Notes: a model not told the origin generated them from the letters alone. Shown: positions 10,458-23,049, counted from the first letter of the stretch. The stretch: DNA of 64,000 bases from Craspedostauros australis (GCA_026770025.1 JAMXDE010000008.1:496001-560000); one strand, 5' to 3'. Made by a program: numbers and translations.

Positions 10458-11835
10458 CAGTCCTGTGACCCTCCCACAGTTGAAGACGTACTTAGGACCA
10501 GTGCAATTTACGTAGAACAAGTAGAAACTGCACTAGAAAACACAATTTTCCATAGCATGCAACGATGCTACAAACGACTATGGGAGAGGCTCTCAGAGGA
10601 CCCGAAAGAAACAGACAATGTGATGATCGGGAGACGATACGGGATGTGTTGTGTGTGTGATGATGTTATTGTGACTATCTCCGACCGTGCAGAGGCTGTG
10701 AACATGGGATTTGCTGCTGCACCGTCTGTCATGGGACCATATACCAACAGACAACACCCCGTGCGGGTACAGGAAGAGGAGGGCGTCACACTGGTGGTGA
10801 CAGCGGACGAGGAGGTGGTCGAGGAGGAAAGCAACAGGCCAGGAGCTCACCAGCAAAAAGACGTCGCCAACTTGTCCCACAGAGGATGAGAACTGTTGGA
10901 TTTGGAGCCACCAGCTGGAGCGAAAATGGGGTGACATCCTCCAGGAACGCAACCTGCTGATCAGAGGGTCTGAACCCTTTGTGCACACGATGAGGGAAGA
11001 AGGCGCTATGGATGAAGTACTGGCATTTGTGAAGGACCTGGATGAGGCCCTGAAAGAGGGCGCCTCTCTTGATGACTCAACGGGCATGTTTCACGATGCG
11101 TACTTCAACAAGATGTCTGCAGACATGAACCTACGCATGGTCAAGCTGATGGTCAGACTGGTTGCCACCTCCAACAAATTCTCTGGAGGGCTGTGGAAGT
11201 CCAAGCAGATCAAGGCAACACACAAGACAGCAGCATGGATTGGTGTGAGGATGGCACTCATGATGGTCAAAGGCATGCCTCTGGACAACGAAAAAGAAGA
11301 ACTGGCAAAATCCCTCAACCTGGTGGCAAAACAAGAAACAGTGAAAACTAAGACACAAAGTTGTGACGTTTCCGCACAAGCAGCCAAAACCGCAGGGCCT
11401 CCACAGTGTGAATGATGTGCTCAGCAAGTACCACAAGATGTTCTTTGACGTCCAACTCCCCATGACGCGTGAAGGCCATGACTCCCCGCTGGTGCAGGTT
11501 ATCGCCAGTATGAACGCCCTTCGTGCATTCATTTTCAGGGCGGACTCAAAGGCGCAGATCATGGCGTGGCATAAGAACAACACAATTCGTCCATGGACCT
11601 CCGCTGACGTACCATGGTCCACGAGGGAGACCCTGAAACAAATTGTGGAGAGTCTCTATGCAAAGACGGGACCCATGACATACAACAGACTGCGGGCTGC
11701 TCATAAGCAGGAGATTGAAGCATTTGACAATGACGGTACCCTGAGCATGGCAGCCATTCATTTTCGCAAGTCAGATATCCAGGAGCACAACATCATTGCA
11801 GCTAGCTGGTTGTTTGGGAGCCACAGCACTACCAA
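10458..11835 (+). mobile_element. LINE-C, 5' fragment of a non-LTR retrotransposon
   Basis: The start CAGTCCTGTGACCC matches the 5' end of LINE-A (CAGTCCGCGTGACCC at 56768, minus strand), followed by a similar leader (GAAGACGTA, TAGGACCAGT, TTTACGTAGAAC). The ORF1 homology then runs to 11835, where copia-2 begins. The remaining LINE sequence is not found on the other side of copia-2, so the 3' part was lost. Confidence 0.75.
10885..11835 (+). pseudogene. LINE-C ORF1 fragment
   Basis: Frame one contains CWIWSHQLERKWGDILQERNLL, matching RWIWSHDHEKSWGDILRERNLL in LINE-A ORF1, and continues through 10981-11345. A frameshift near 11360 moves coding to 11363-11835 (VNDVLSKYHKMFFDVQLPM, FRADSKAQIMAWHK, DIQEHNIIAASWLFGSHSTTN), each matching LINE-A ORF1 in order. 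It is truncated at copia-2. It also preserves the ORF1 sequence that the tRNA-like insert interrupts in LINE-A. Confidence 0.7.
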
Positions 11836-12638
11836 TGTTGGCAAGTTCCGCTCACGGAAACCTACGATCGTGGAAGGTGGTATTGGTTGATAGTCGTTTG
11901 TTTGCTATTTCATTAGTTGGTTACTCCGATACTCTCGGTGTACGCCCGTTCTTCTTGCCCGATGCTCTCGGCGCTTCAATCTGTTTTGTAGATTCAGTCT
12001 CCGACTATGAGTCGGTATGCGAGATCCTCTCTCGCTCCTCTCTCTTTACTCTCTCTCTCTCTCTCTCAACATCGTGTGCTCGTGCTACACGATACTCCGT
12101 GTTCGATGCGTACTCCGCATTCGACACTCCGTTCATTCAGTACTGGTTCCTACTCCATGAGTACTTACCATTTGAAGTTCACCTTCTGTATCCATGATGC
12201 TGATGCCTTTCGGTCATCGGATCTTCGCCTCCTGCTCTGACTTGGAGACAGCTGTCGACGTGGTGACATGTTGACATCCTGTCGACGTCAGTAGGCGTCC
12301 TTCTGCTCTCCAGATGTCACGTTCCATTGGTGATGCAGCAGTCTGTCAGATGATATCGTCATCTGAGGTTTAGTTGGGAAGTACCTCAAGATTCTCTTGG
12401 TACCATTGATGGATGGACGGACGATTATTCCAATTCTCTCAGAAATCGTCAATTGCAAATTTCGTCCAGAAATCTTGCCCCTTTTCGTGTGTTCCATTTC
12501 CCCTGTAATTCTGACGAATCACAGTATACTATCGACACGAATGTGGTTGGACTGTCCAAGTGCGTATGAGAGAATAGCGGGTGAACGATGCACATATACT
12601 CATACATCTCGACATATACTCACATGTACATCTCGACA
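11836..12638 (-). repeat. Copia-2 3' LTR
   Basis: Matches 18909-19702 over its full length with roughly 35 substitutions and a few short indels by eye. It contains a (CT)n run near 12050-12068. On the minus strand it is the downstream LTR, beginning 20 bp past the pol stop codon. Confidence 0.88.
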
Positions 12639-12658
12639 CCCTTCCTGTGTGCATTTGG

Positions 12659-15600
12659 TCATTCGAATGTTCTCGATGTGTCAAGGTACGACTTCTCATG
12701 TTCGCGTTGTAAGTCGGCCTTGATGTTCTTGGTGAATCCGTCGCTTGTGTTCTGCTCGGATTTGACGAAAATGATTTCGATGGTTTTGTTGATTACCATG
12801 TTCCTCACGTAGTGATGGCGCACGTCGATGTGCCGCGATTGTTGGGATGTTGATGGGTTCTTGGCGATGAAGATCGCTCCTATGTTGTCCACACGGACCT
12901 TAATCGGTGTCTTCACTGGGACGCCCACACTTTCGAGTAGCTGCACAACGAAGAAGATTTCCTTTGCCGCTTCGGAAAGGGCAACGTATTCTGCTTCGGA
13001 TGAGCTGAGTGTGACGGCCTTCTGTGCTTTGGATCGCCAAAGGATTGGTACCTTGCACAGGTATAGGATGAACCCTCCTACGCTGATTCTCGTGTTCTTG
13101 TCTCCTGCATATTCGCTATTGCAGAAGAGCTCCATGTCCCAGCCGTCGTCGTCTGGACGCGCTGGATGGATCTTCAATCCATAGTCCTTTGTATCAATCA
13201 CATACTTGATGATCCAATACATCTCCTTCATTGCGGCCTTGGTGGGCCCAATCAATACCTTGGAGAGTTCCCTCACAGGGTTCGCGATATCTGGTCGCGA
13301 GTGCTTGATGAGGAAGAGTAGCATACCGACGCCTCGGCGATATTCGGCATGTTCTTCCGGTCCGACCTTCTGCAGTCCGTTATCTTCGGATGGTCGTACG
13401 ATGATTTGACCCGGGGTTCCCGGTGTCCCGTAGCGTTGCATCTTCTCAACCTTGGTTCCGAATTCTTTGATGAGGTGTCGGATGAGATGTGGTTGACGCA
13501 ATGTCGCTCTAGTCTTGTCATGGTTCAGTTCAATGTTGCAGCTGAGGTAGTCTCCGAGTCCACGCTCGATTTTCACCTTGAACTTGCTGCCTTGGATGTC
13601 TTTCAGGAATGTCTCCAGTGCCTTGGAGTCTCCGCAACAGAAGCAATCGTCCACGTAGATGGCCACGATCATGCTTCCTTCATTCGTCTTCCTGTAGAAT
13701 AGGCACGGGTCTGCTGCGCTCTGTTCGAAGTTGATATTCTTGAGGATCGATACCAACATCTTGAACCATTGCCTGGCGCTCTGCACAAGTCCGTAGATTG
13801 GCTTGTGTAGGGTCAGGGCTTCGTCTGGTTGATGATCCATCCCGTTGGGACAGTTCATGTAGATCTCCTCGTCGAGGTCTCCATGTAGGAATGACGTTAC
13901 GACATCGACGAGTGCGCAGTCCATCTTCTTGATTAGCATGATCACCATCATGACCCGATAGGTCACGTCATGGATGATGGGTGAGTAATGCTCTTGGAAG
14001 TCTACTCCTGCAACTTGTGAATAGCCACATGCAACGAGCCGTGTTCGATGCGTGCCGTCACGCTTTAGCTTGAAGACCCATTTGCACTTGCAGCATCTGC
14101 GGCCGCGTGGGATGGCCTCTCGTTTGATCTTGCTGTACACTTTGCGTGTGTCCATGGAGTCGAATTCCTTCTTGATGGCTGCTCGATATCCCTTCCGATG
14201 GATAGGATCTGGATGATTGAAGGCTCCGTCGAACGTTGTAGAGTCGATGTGCTTCTCTGGTTCCTTGTTCTCGTCCTGCATCGACAATCCGATGTCGACT
14301 GTTGGTCTGTCGGTGATGATTGCATTCATTCCGTATAATCCAGTTGTGCTATGATGAGTGATCTCGATCTCTTCATCTTCGTCTTCGATTTCTTCGTCAT
14401 CTGTAGTTTCGTTGTTGGAATCGTCGATCATCTCGTCGCTGAGTTCGTCACTCGCCTCATCGGATGATGGATCGCTCTCATAGCCTTCCTCCTTTCGACC
14501 TCGCTCGTTGAAGTCTGCGAGCTCACGCAGAGCTCTGGGAATACTCTTCCCTGTAGTTGGCTTGGGATTAGCTTCTCCCTTCCTGCCTCGTGCTTCATGA
14601 CGTCGGATTCTCTCCTTTCTAGCTACGTCATGCTTGCTTGGTTTGCTTGGTGGAGGTCTGGATGGTGTGTCATGTGTAGATCTTGCTGGTGTGTTCGGAG
14701 GGGTGACGTCTGTGTCATCGTCGGCTTTGTCGCTGGATGGTGTGATCTCGTCATCCTCATGATTGGATTCGCTCCGATCTTCCTCGTCGTTATGAACTAG
14801 TTGTGTTACTGCTTCATCGTCCTCATTATCCTCATCGTCACTGTCTGATAGGATGTGATATCTGTTGTTATTAGCGAAAGATACTCTCTTTGCTTCTGAT
14901 GCTTGACGCGTTGCCGTCCTTGGCGTTGCTCCCTTCCGTCCGATGGTTGTGAAGCCGTCTGCGTCCGTTGTTCCTGTTTTGTTGGATATGTTCGGTGCTG
15001 ATGCCCAGCCGCGGAACTGTCCATATGATTGGTTGAGCTATTTGATGTTGCGAGAGCAGATCAGTGACTTGGTTGATGGTCTGTACATGTTGTAGACCCC
15101 TGAAGCGTGTTGGTGTGCATATCCGATGAACATCATCTCTTCTCCTCTATTCTTGAGCTTGGCGGTGATCCCGCCGTAGGTAGTCTTCACAACACCCACC
15201 TCTCCAAATGTGCGGAGTGCATCCGCGTATGGTGGATCGTTGCCGAAGAATTGTCGATGTGGTGACTCCTTCTGTTTCTTCGCTACGGTGATGTTGGCGA
15301 TGGCAGTGGCAGTGCTCGCAGCTGCTGCCCATAGACCATGCCTATATTCTTCGTCGAGCTGTGCTCTGTTGAGCATGGAGCGAATCTTGGTGTAGAGGTA
15401 CGCGAACTTGCGTTCCACTCTACCGTTCTGTTGCGGTGTATTCGATGCCGTGTATTCGAATTTCACGTTGAGTCCTGCATCGATGAGAATATCCTCTGTG
15501 GATTTGTTCTCTCCGCTGTTGTCACCTCGGAAGATGATCTGTTGGTCACCAGTCTGTGATTTGATCGTCTGGACGAATCGTTTGATGTACCCTGGTTGAT

Positions 15601-18600
15601 CACTTTTGTTCTTGAGAAAGAAACTCCAGCAGTGATCTGTGCAGTCGTCCACGATCAGGGTCCAGTAGCGTTTATCTCCGAAGCTTATGTGTTTAGTGTA
15701 ACTAATGTCAATGAAGAGCCGTTCGCCACGGCGAGTTGCTCTCGGAATGGTTGCCTTCGGAATGTTCTTCACTCTTGCGTTCGCGACCGCGCAGTCGCGA
15801 CATACCGGCATCTCGCCGATAATCTTCCATCCGTATTGAGCGGCTGTTCGCTTCATGGCTTCGAGTGGCGCGTGGCCGAGCATTCGATGCAGGTTCACCG
15901 CACTGATCTCCTTGGATGGATTCTTGACGATGGCTGTGCGAGCCTTGTCGTCGTCCGTTGGCATGATGGGATGCATCTGCACTCCCGTGATGAATCCGTT
16001 GGATGTGGGGAAGACTCGATCGAACACAATCTTCGTTCCGGATCCGTTGATGATGCCCATCAGAATGCCGTTGTTACCAAGCTGGTAACCGTTGTACAGA
16101 GCCTTGTTCGTGGAGAAAAGGTTCACCGCCATTTTTGGTGTGTACTTCACATCATCGAGCCGGATGATATGGCCAGTGTTGTCTCGTTGCTTGACCTTCA
16201 AGCAAATGGATCCCATTTTGGGAGAGTCCAGCTTCGTGCTATCTCCCACTTGGACGAAGGACTTGATGTGTCGCACGTTGAAGAGAGCGGTGTCCGAATT
16301 GACGATGTGACACGAAGCTCCACTGTTGGTGAGCCAGGTGTCTTTGTTGACCTTGTCCTTGTATTTTGTGCTGAGTTTGTGGAGCTGCTCCACGGCTGCT
16401 GCAGCTATCTCATCGTTGAAGCTGCCGTCATTGTCATCTTCATGAACTCCATCTTCGTTGTATGGATTATGATGGTCCTCGTCATCCATGTTGTCAGGTA
16501 GTTGTGCGTAGTCAGATGGAATGGTGTTGTTCCAATGTGATCCTGTGGCTGGATCGTATGGGTTGACGCGTGGTCGTTCGCGTAAGAGCACACGCATGCA
16601 CCCTCCAAGGATGTAGTGTAGATCCGTCTCTGGGATCGTCTCTGTGTCATTCGCTTCCAGTATGCGGTTGATGACGACCGAATTGGCGAGAATCTCTTCG
16701 ATGGATCTGAAGTTCTTGGATAGGATGGATCCCATCATGTTCACCCATATCGGTCTGAGCACTCCTTGTGCGACTCCTGGGAATAGTTTCACTCCTGCTT
16801 CCATTACGGCGTCAAAGATGAGTTGCTTCTGGATTATCAATGCTGTCGCTGTTCCGTATGGAATGGTATCATGACGAAGGAGGTAGTTTGAGTTGTTGGG
16901 ATTCCCAATCGGTGGGAAGTCGATGTCTCTTGGATAGACGACACGCTCGTTTGGATTGAAGCTGTCGTCCGGATGATTCTCGGTCTCGTCGCTGTCATCT
17001 TCATCAAAGATGCCCGATTTGTTGTTCCCCGCCGCTGGAGGAGGCGGCGCCGCGCCGCCGTTCGTTTCGTCTTGGCCTCTATCATTGTCGTTGATCTCGT
17101 TGTCGGCCTCTTCGCTCATGGCCTCTTCGATGTCGCTATCGTTGGCCTCATTGCCCATCTCAGCTTCGTCGCCGTATGGACCGATCAGGTCGTGCGCGTT
17201 GAAGCAGCATTCGCAGCTCACTTTGCGTCTTGGATCCACCTCGTGGATGATTGGCTCCTCGCTGAGCCACTCCGGGACAATCTCATCGTCCTGTACTTCG
17301 TCGTCACTCCCGACGTACTCGAAGTTATCGAAGAAGGAGTCTTCGATGTAGTCGTCGGACACCAACATGCAGAGCGGCATGTCCTTTGCCGAGAGCACCA
17401 TCTCGTGCCCGCTCTTGTCGTGTCCTTCCGTTGCCGTGTTGACCTGTTCGTTGGCCTTCTTGTTCTCATTGAACTTCTTCTTTCGGCACTCCGCCTCGCG
17501 ATGTCCGAAGATGCCACAGTAGTTGCATTTGCCGTTGAAGCCGCTTCCTTTGTTGCGGTTGTTGTTGCGCTTTCCGTTCATCTTGTTGTTGTTTTTCTTG
17601 TTGTTCGATTTCTTGCGTTCTGGGCAATCGGCGGATCTATGGCCATACACACCACAGTTGTGACAAGTACCCTTGAAGTTACCAGTGCTCGTGAAGCCGG
17701 TGTCGTTGCTCTTTGTGTTGCTGTCTTGGAAGTCGTCGATGTACGCCTTGCCTCCTTGATGAGTGGCGTATGCAGTGCGGAGTACTCCTCTGATTGCGTT
17801 GATGGTAACCAGTTCCGGATTGAACGTGAGTTGGTGTTGGAAGTTCACGATGTGGGTTCTGTATTCCACGCTCACCGTACTGAGGATCTGCATGATCATC
17901 TCTTCATCTGTGATCGTGTATTTGACATCGTAGAGACACGATCGTAGACCCTCGAGTCGTGTGATGTAGATGTCGGGGTCCAAGTCTCTCTTCATCTTTT
18001 CGTTGTTGAACTGACGCTTGAGTTTGATCTTCGTTGCTGCGTCGGATAGACGGAACTTCTCCGCGAGAACGTTCCACGCTGCGTGTGGATCTCCTTCGGG
18101 GTAGTTGTCGGAGACGCATTGGTTGATGTACTGGATGGCCTGCTTGCCTTTTCCTTTCTCTGCATCCATCATGAGAATCAGATCGCTGAAGCAGTCGCAT
18201 CCCAGCTCGTAGATCTCTTCCATCGCTTCCTTGGCATCGTCGGCGGCTGCCGCGATCTCACTCACTGTTGGGACCTTGGTCTTGCCCAACATCACGTCTC
18301 TCGTCTTCTGTGCACGAGCGTATGCCTTTGCTTGGGACTCCCATGCGCTGTAGTCTTCCTGTTCACCGCTGAACATTGGCGCCTTGATGCGTCACTTGTT
18401 CATGTTGGCTGATGTCGCCATGTTGATTCGTTGTTTCGTTGTTGGCGCGCTCGCGCCCTTGATTTCCGTCTGTTTCTGTGTTAGCGATTCTTCGTTTTTC
18501 GCTCGTAGTTGCGCGGAGATTGTTTTCGTCACAAATTCTCCTCCTCGTGGTGTCTCACTTTTCCCACCCTGTTTGGCTGTGCGAATGCTCTTCGTCACAC

Positions 18601-18826
18601 CAGTCTCCTCTTGTTTGATCGCCTTGAGAATGCTCTTCTCCTCACAATGTAGTCTTGCAGACCGTTCTTCTTTGGTCTCGTCGATTGCGCTTGCGTCTGC
18701 GCTTGATAGGACAGTAGCCGCGGCTGCTTCCTTCTCTTGTCGTGGTCGAGTCTCACTTGCACCTTCTTGTCTCTTGATAGTCGGGTTGGACAGAGGGATG
18801 TCTCTCAATTCCTCTTCCTCGCTCAT
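12659..18826 (-). pseudogene. gag-pol: Copia-2 Gag-Pol polyprotein with two in-frame stops
   Basis: One frame reads from ATG 18826 to the stop at 12659, about 2055 codons, broken by TGA (18392-18394) and TAG (15038-15040). In order: an acidic N-terminus; a Gag core; two CCHC knuckles (CHNCGVYGHRSADC and CNYCGIFGHREAEC); protease; GAG-pre-integrase HRMLGH..CRDC; integrase with DIS, GDNSGEN and QQNGRVER; RT with IYVDD (13648-13659); and RNase H. The protease triad reads NSG instead of DSG (Asn codon at 16325-16327), and RNase H reads CNSEYAGD where CDSDWAGD is usual. The TAG falls where related elements have Trp (NIK-W-LNQ). All these changes fit G-to-A on the coding strand. Confidence 0.85.
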
Positions 18827-18908
18827 TCAGCCTGTTGCTCTTGAATGATGTTCGTCTTCCTCGCACGATCCGATCCGCGGGCTCGCCCTGATCTATCGTT
18901 TATAAACG

Positions 18909-19702
18909 TGTTGGCAAGTTCCGCTCACGGTAACCTGCGATCGTGGAAGATGGTGTTGGTTGATAGTCGTTCGTTTGCTATTTCATTAGTTGGTTACTCC
19001 GATACTCTCGGTGTACGCCCGTTCTTCTTGCCCGATGCTCTCGGCGCTTCAATCTGTTTTGTAGATTCAGTCTCCGACTATGAGTCGGTACGCGAGATGC
19101 TCTCTCGCTCTTCTCTCTTTACTCTCTCTCTCTCTCTCAATATCGTGTGCTCGTGCTATACAATACTCCGTGTTCGATGCGTGCTCCGCATTTGACACTC
19201 CGTTCGTTTAGTACTGGTTCCTACTCCATGAGTACTTACCATTTGAAGTCCATCTTCAGTATCCATGATCTTCATGGGTCATCGGATCTTTGCCTCCTGC
19301 TCTGACTTGGAGACAGATGTCGACGTGGTGACATGATGACATCCTGTCAACGTCAGTAGGTGTCCTTCTGCTCTCCAGATGTCACGTTCCATTGGTGATG
19401 CAGCAGTCTGTCAGATGATATCGTCATCTGAGGTTTAGTTGGGAAGTACCTCAAGATTCTCTTGGTACCATTGATGGATGGACGGACGATATTCCAATTC
19501 TCTCAGAAATCGTCATTTGCAAATTTCGTCCAGAAATCTTGCCCCTTTTCATGTGTTCCATTTCCGCTGTAATTCTGACGAATCAAAGTATACTATCGAC
19601 ACGAATGTGGTTATACCGTCCAAGTGCGTATGAGAGCATAGCGGGTGAACGATGCACATATACTCATACATCTCGACATATACTCACATGTACATCTCGA
19701 CA
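18909..19702 (-). repeat. Copia-2 5' LTR
   Basis: This is the upstream LTR on the minus strand. Directly inside it is a 12-bp palindrome, CGTTTATAAACG (18897-18908), where the primer site should be; I could not assign a tRNA. Confidence 0.88.
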
Positions 19703-20190
19703 TTCTCACGATATTGGAAGAGCAAAACCTTGAATTCGACTTGTTGGCTGTGCTGTCGGCTGTCTGCTGCCTGCTATGTGCTGCTGTGTGATGATTCCCA
19801 AACTTGTTGTTGCAGGAGTGTGAGAATTGGAGCGTAAGCGAAAAGAGACATCGAGTCAAACAAGTCAAAGATATCACGATTAGCACAGGAGGTACGAGAG
19901 TACAGGAAACAGAGGATGACCAGTGAGGACAGGTCAGCCACTGACATCAACAGCAACAAAAACAAACACAGGGGCGGCATCGACGCTCATGATCCCAATT
20001 GGATCACACCATCATCATCATCATCATCATCATCTGTAGCACCACATTCCAAGAGTGAAAGCTCTGTCTTGCTTGCTATCAACTATTCCTTATCACACAA
20101 GCAACTGCTTCCATCCAAGTACTGCAAGCAACAGCAAACATCAACCATCACAATTGATACGAATACAACAACCCTCATTGCCCTCTGCCC
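19703..20190 (+). promoter_or_regulatory. Probable upstream region of the mariner transposase
   Basis: About 490 bp between copia-2 and the transposase ATG. It includes an (ATC)n run near 20010-20034 and short open frames that look like chance. No LINE-C sequence continues here. No clear TATA box was assigned. Confidence 0.3.
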
Positions 20191-22734
20191 ATGGTTCGTG
20201 TCGGGGATTTGATCGCTTTGACCACTGCTGTCACAGTGAATCGAAAGCTGCTACCCAAAGGCCAGTACTATGTCCAAAGCTTGAAGACGAAGAGAGCTGA
20301 TGGCAGCATTGTCGATCGAAACGATGGCCAGTATCCTGCATCCGGAGATGAGCTGATGCTTCAAGTATCGCCAGTGATTGGGAGGAAGCACGTATACCTC
20401 GTCCCAGAGTCAGTGTGTGCTCCCCATTTTCTTGCCACCAAGGCCAGGAGACGTCCCAACATCAATGTTGAAAGACCATCTCTCCTATCACCGCAGCACA
20501 ACTCGCTCATTGCGATTGCAGCAGCAAAGGAGACATCCAGCACACCCACATGCAAGAGAACACTGGACTCGCAACAAGCCAAGGTTGAGCGCCTCATCCA
20601 ACGTGCGACAGAGGACAAGGATGCGGTACTTGCAGAGCTTGAACAAGGAATGAAGAAAGGTCAAGCTTCTTTGGGATGGCTGCGGTCGGATGCGGACACA
20701 CACAGACCTCTGGGAGACTGTCGGAAGAAGCAGTTGACGTTGAAGGACAGGACCAACTATATGGTGCTCTGTATCAATTTAGACTCGTCCCAGCGCGCAA
20801 GGAAGCTCATCGCACATGCATGGGATGTGGATCCGAGCACACTGCATCGCCATTTGAAGAAGTTCCAATCAAGTGGATTGGTGGAGCGAAAGAAACGGAA
20901 GGACCATGGTGCCAATATCATCGTCAACGCAACGATGCAGCGTCGAAACTTCACTCCTCTAGCTGCCTTTGAGAAAACATTTCGGTCTGACCATGCTGGA
21001 CACTTGATTTCAAAGAAGGATATTGTCGCCGCATTCGCAGACGCGTCGCCAGTGGAGAAGAAGTTGGCCGCAGCACAAGCAAGTGAATGGATCCACCGCG
21101 GAGTCACATTGGAAACTGAGCTGCAGCAGGTATTACAGCGATGCAATGGTACCCTCTCATGGGAGGATGTGGCCAATGAGCTTGCGGGCAGTGGCAACCC
21201 GCAAATTGTCAGTGCGGAGACCATTCGGCGTCATGTCATGTCTTTGAAAGGAAGCAAATACAAGCAGACCAAGATCTTGCCGCTCCTCACAAAAGCAACA
21301 AAGATACAACGTGTGACTTGGGCAAAGGAGTTTTGTGTATTCTGGGCATCGGCCAAACAATTCAACAATACCCAAGTGGTGATAGCCCACATGGACGAGA
21401 AGTGGTTTTGGGTGATTGTATCTCGCAACAACATCAAAGAAGTTCTTGAGTACGGTGTCCTCCCAATTGTCCATCACACCCACCATAAGAATCATCTAGG
21501 CAAGACCATGGTAATTGCAACAACTGCATTTGCACCAATCAACAACTCATTCGAACTTGGGGGCAAGGCCTATTGTGTCACCTTTGAACATGTGGGACGC
21601 ATGAAAGAGGCTCTTGTGAGCACTTACAAACAAGTGATCGACAAGAATGGGAAACGTCGCCATCCTCACATCCCAGAGAACATTTTGCGAGTGAAGGGCC
21701 AATTCTACTTCGAGGCCATGGAGATAACTGGGAGCAAGAAGAAGTACAAGAAGAAGCCAAAATACGACCTTGTGAGTTTCTTCCGCAACCATGAAATCCC
21801 CAACCTCGAAAGTCTCTGCATGAAGATTGGTTCGGAAACAGGAAAGAGAGTTGTTGTGCGTTATCAAATGGATGGAGCCGGTCCCCACCGAGATACATTG
21901 CTGCTGGCATTCCTTACAAAGCAATTCGATCAACGGGGATGGCATTATCGCATCCAACCGCCAAATTCTCCCATCACAAATGTGAAAGACGAAAGCATAT
22001 TTCCTGCATTATCAAGACATGTCTCGTTGTCCCAAGGTAAGAACAACGGAAGCCAAATCTTGACAACTGATGCACTGTGGAAGGCCTGCCAACAGTGTTG
22101 GGAAAATTTGGAGATGGACAAGGTCGCTCGCGCGTACATCCATCACCATCAAGTGGCGTACGCCATCTTGGAGGCAAAAGGAGGAGATGAATTCGTCACA
22201 AAGAGCAGGGGACTACGTATGGGTGTGCGACAATTGTGCGTTGCATCGAAAGATGAGGATGGAAAAGTGGTTGGCACACGAGTGAAAACGCACGACGAGA
22301 CTGCTGAGAAGAACAAGATCAAAATGGAGCGTGGACCACGAAACTCGAAGTATGGATTGAATCGCAAACGCAAACGAGACGATGGACACGCGTGTTTGAA
22401 GTACTCCGCTCCAAGATTCGGTGACGATCGGTCAAGCATCATGAAGATGATGCACTTGTGTGAACTACAATGCATAAAAGATCATATTCCAGAGGACCAC
22501 TGCGATTCGATCATGATAAGCCGAATCATCAACAACAAACTGGAAGAAGAGAAAAAGGAACGACTCAAGCTGGAAGCGGAACTTGCGGAGAAGAAGAGGA
22601 CGCCGATTAAGAAGAGCCCCAGCAAGCCAACAAAGAAGATCCCGAGCAAGGCAGCCAAGATGACCAGCAGCAAGCCAGCAAAGAACACCATCATGGAGAC
22701 AACACAAAAGGGCATGAGCAAGCCAACGAGGTAA
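20191..22734 (+). CDS. Mariner-like DDE transposase (847 aa)
   Basis: The intact 847-codon frame carries a Tc1/mariner catalytic core of plant type: HMDEKWF (Asp402), YQMDGAGPH (Asp561) and QPPNSPITNVKDES (Asp600). There are 38 residues between the second and third Asp, one fewer than the DD39D of plant mariner elements; Glu601 would give 39. An N-terminal part (residues 1-100) has no counterpart in ordinary mariner proteins. Residues about 190-240 look like a helix-turn-helix (STLHRHLKKF), as needed to bind the inverted repeats. The tail from about 780 is Lys/Pro-rich with KKSPSKPTKK-like repeats, perhaps for DNA binding or nuclear entry. At 847 aa it is about twice the usual length. ATG 20191 is the first in frame. 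Confidence 0.88.
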   Translation: MVRVGDLIALTTAVTVNRKLLPKGQYYVQSLKTKRADGSIVDRNDGQYPASGDELMLQVSPVIGRKHVYLVPESVCAPHFLATKARRRPNINVERPSLLSPQHNSLIAIAAAKETSSTPTCKRTLDSQQAKVERLIQRATEDKDAVLAELEQGMKKGQASLGWLRSDADTHRPLGDCRKKQLTLKDRTNYMVLCINLDSSQRARKLIAHAWDVDPSTLHRHLKKFQSSGLVERKKRKDHGANIIVNATMQRRNFTPLAAFEKTFRSDHAGHLISKKDIVAAFADASPVEKKLAAAQASEWIHRGVTLETELQQVLQRCNGTLSWEDVANELAGSGNPQIVSAETIRRHVMSLKGSKYKQTKILPLLTKATKIQRVTWAKEFCVFWASAKQFNNTQVVIAHMDEKWFWVIVSRNNIKEVLEYGVLPIVHHTHHKNHLGKTMVIATTAFAPINNSFELGGKAYCVTFEHVGRMKEALVSTYKQVIDKNGKRRHPHIPENILRVKGQFYFEAMEITGSKKKYKKKPKYDLVSFFRNHEIPNLESLCMKIGSETGKRVVVRYQMDGAGPHRDTLLLAFLTKQFDQRGWHYRIQPPNSPITNVKDESIFPALSRHVSLSQGKNNGSQILTTDALWKACQQCWENLEMDKVARAYIHHHQVAYAILEAKGGDEFVTKSRGLRMGVRQLCVASKDEDGKVVGTRVKTHDETAEKNKIKMERGPRNSKYGLNRKRKRDDGHACLKYSAPRFGDDRSSIMKMMHLCELQCIKDHIPEDHCDSIMISRIINNKLEEEKKERLKLEAELAEKKRTPIKKSPSKPTKKIPSKAAKMTSSKPAKNTIMETTQKGMSKPTR

Positions 22735-23049
22735 ACTATCACACAGACAGGCAGAATGGGCAACACACAGACCCACAGCAGCAACGCCTACGAGGAGAAG
22801 GAAACGAAGTCTATTAGTAGAATTAGAAAAAGCATTAGCATCAAGGAAATAGAGGTGGAGAGGGGACAGGTGTGATGCCATCAGATGATGATGGGTGTTC
22901 GACAACAACGCAAACCTCTGTTGCTCGGTTTTGTGGGTTGCGACCAGTCACGCCACTGGCCACTCGTTGGTTTTAGAAACTGTAGCGTTGGGAGCATTGC
23001 CGATACTCCCGGGATCATCCAAACACGAGTCATTCTGGCCAGAAAAACA
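22735..23049. other. Right arm of the mariner-like element, noncoding
   Basis: About 315 bp between the transposase stop and the right inverted repeat. I see no gene and no clear poly(A) signal. Confidence 0.4.

Larger units (their letters stand above)
11836..19702 (-). mobile_element. Copia-2, Ty1/copia-type LTR retrotransposon
   Basis: LTRs at 11836-12638 (803 bp) and 18909-19702 (794 bp) share TG..CA ends and differ at roughly 4-5% of sites plus small indels. The minus-strand interior codes for Gag, protease, integrase, RT and RNase H in copia order. Five-base flanks do not match (accaa at 11831-11835, ttctc at 19703-19707), so there is no target duplication and a recombinant origin is likely. 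Two stop codons and altered catalytic residues make it defective. Confidence 0.9.

Noticed and set aside
15596-17947. Long plus-strand frames (15596-16501, 16973-17947)
   Set aside because: They are antisense to the copia-2 gag-pol frame, which has clear domains.
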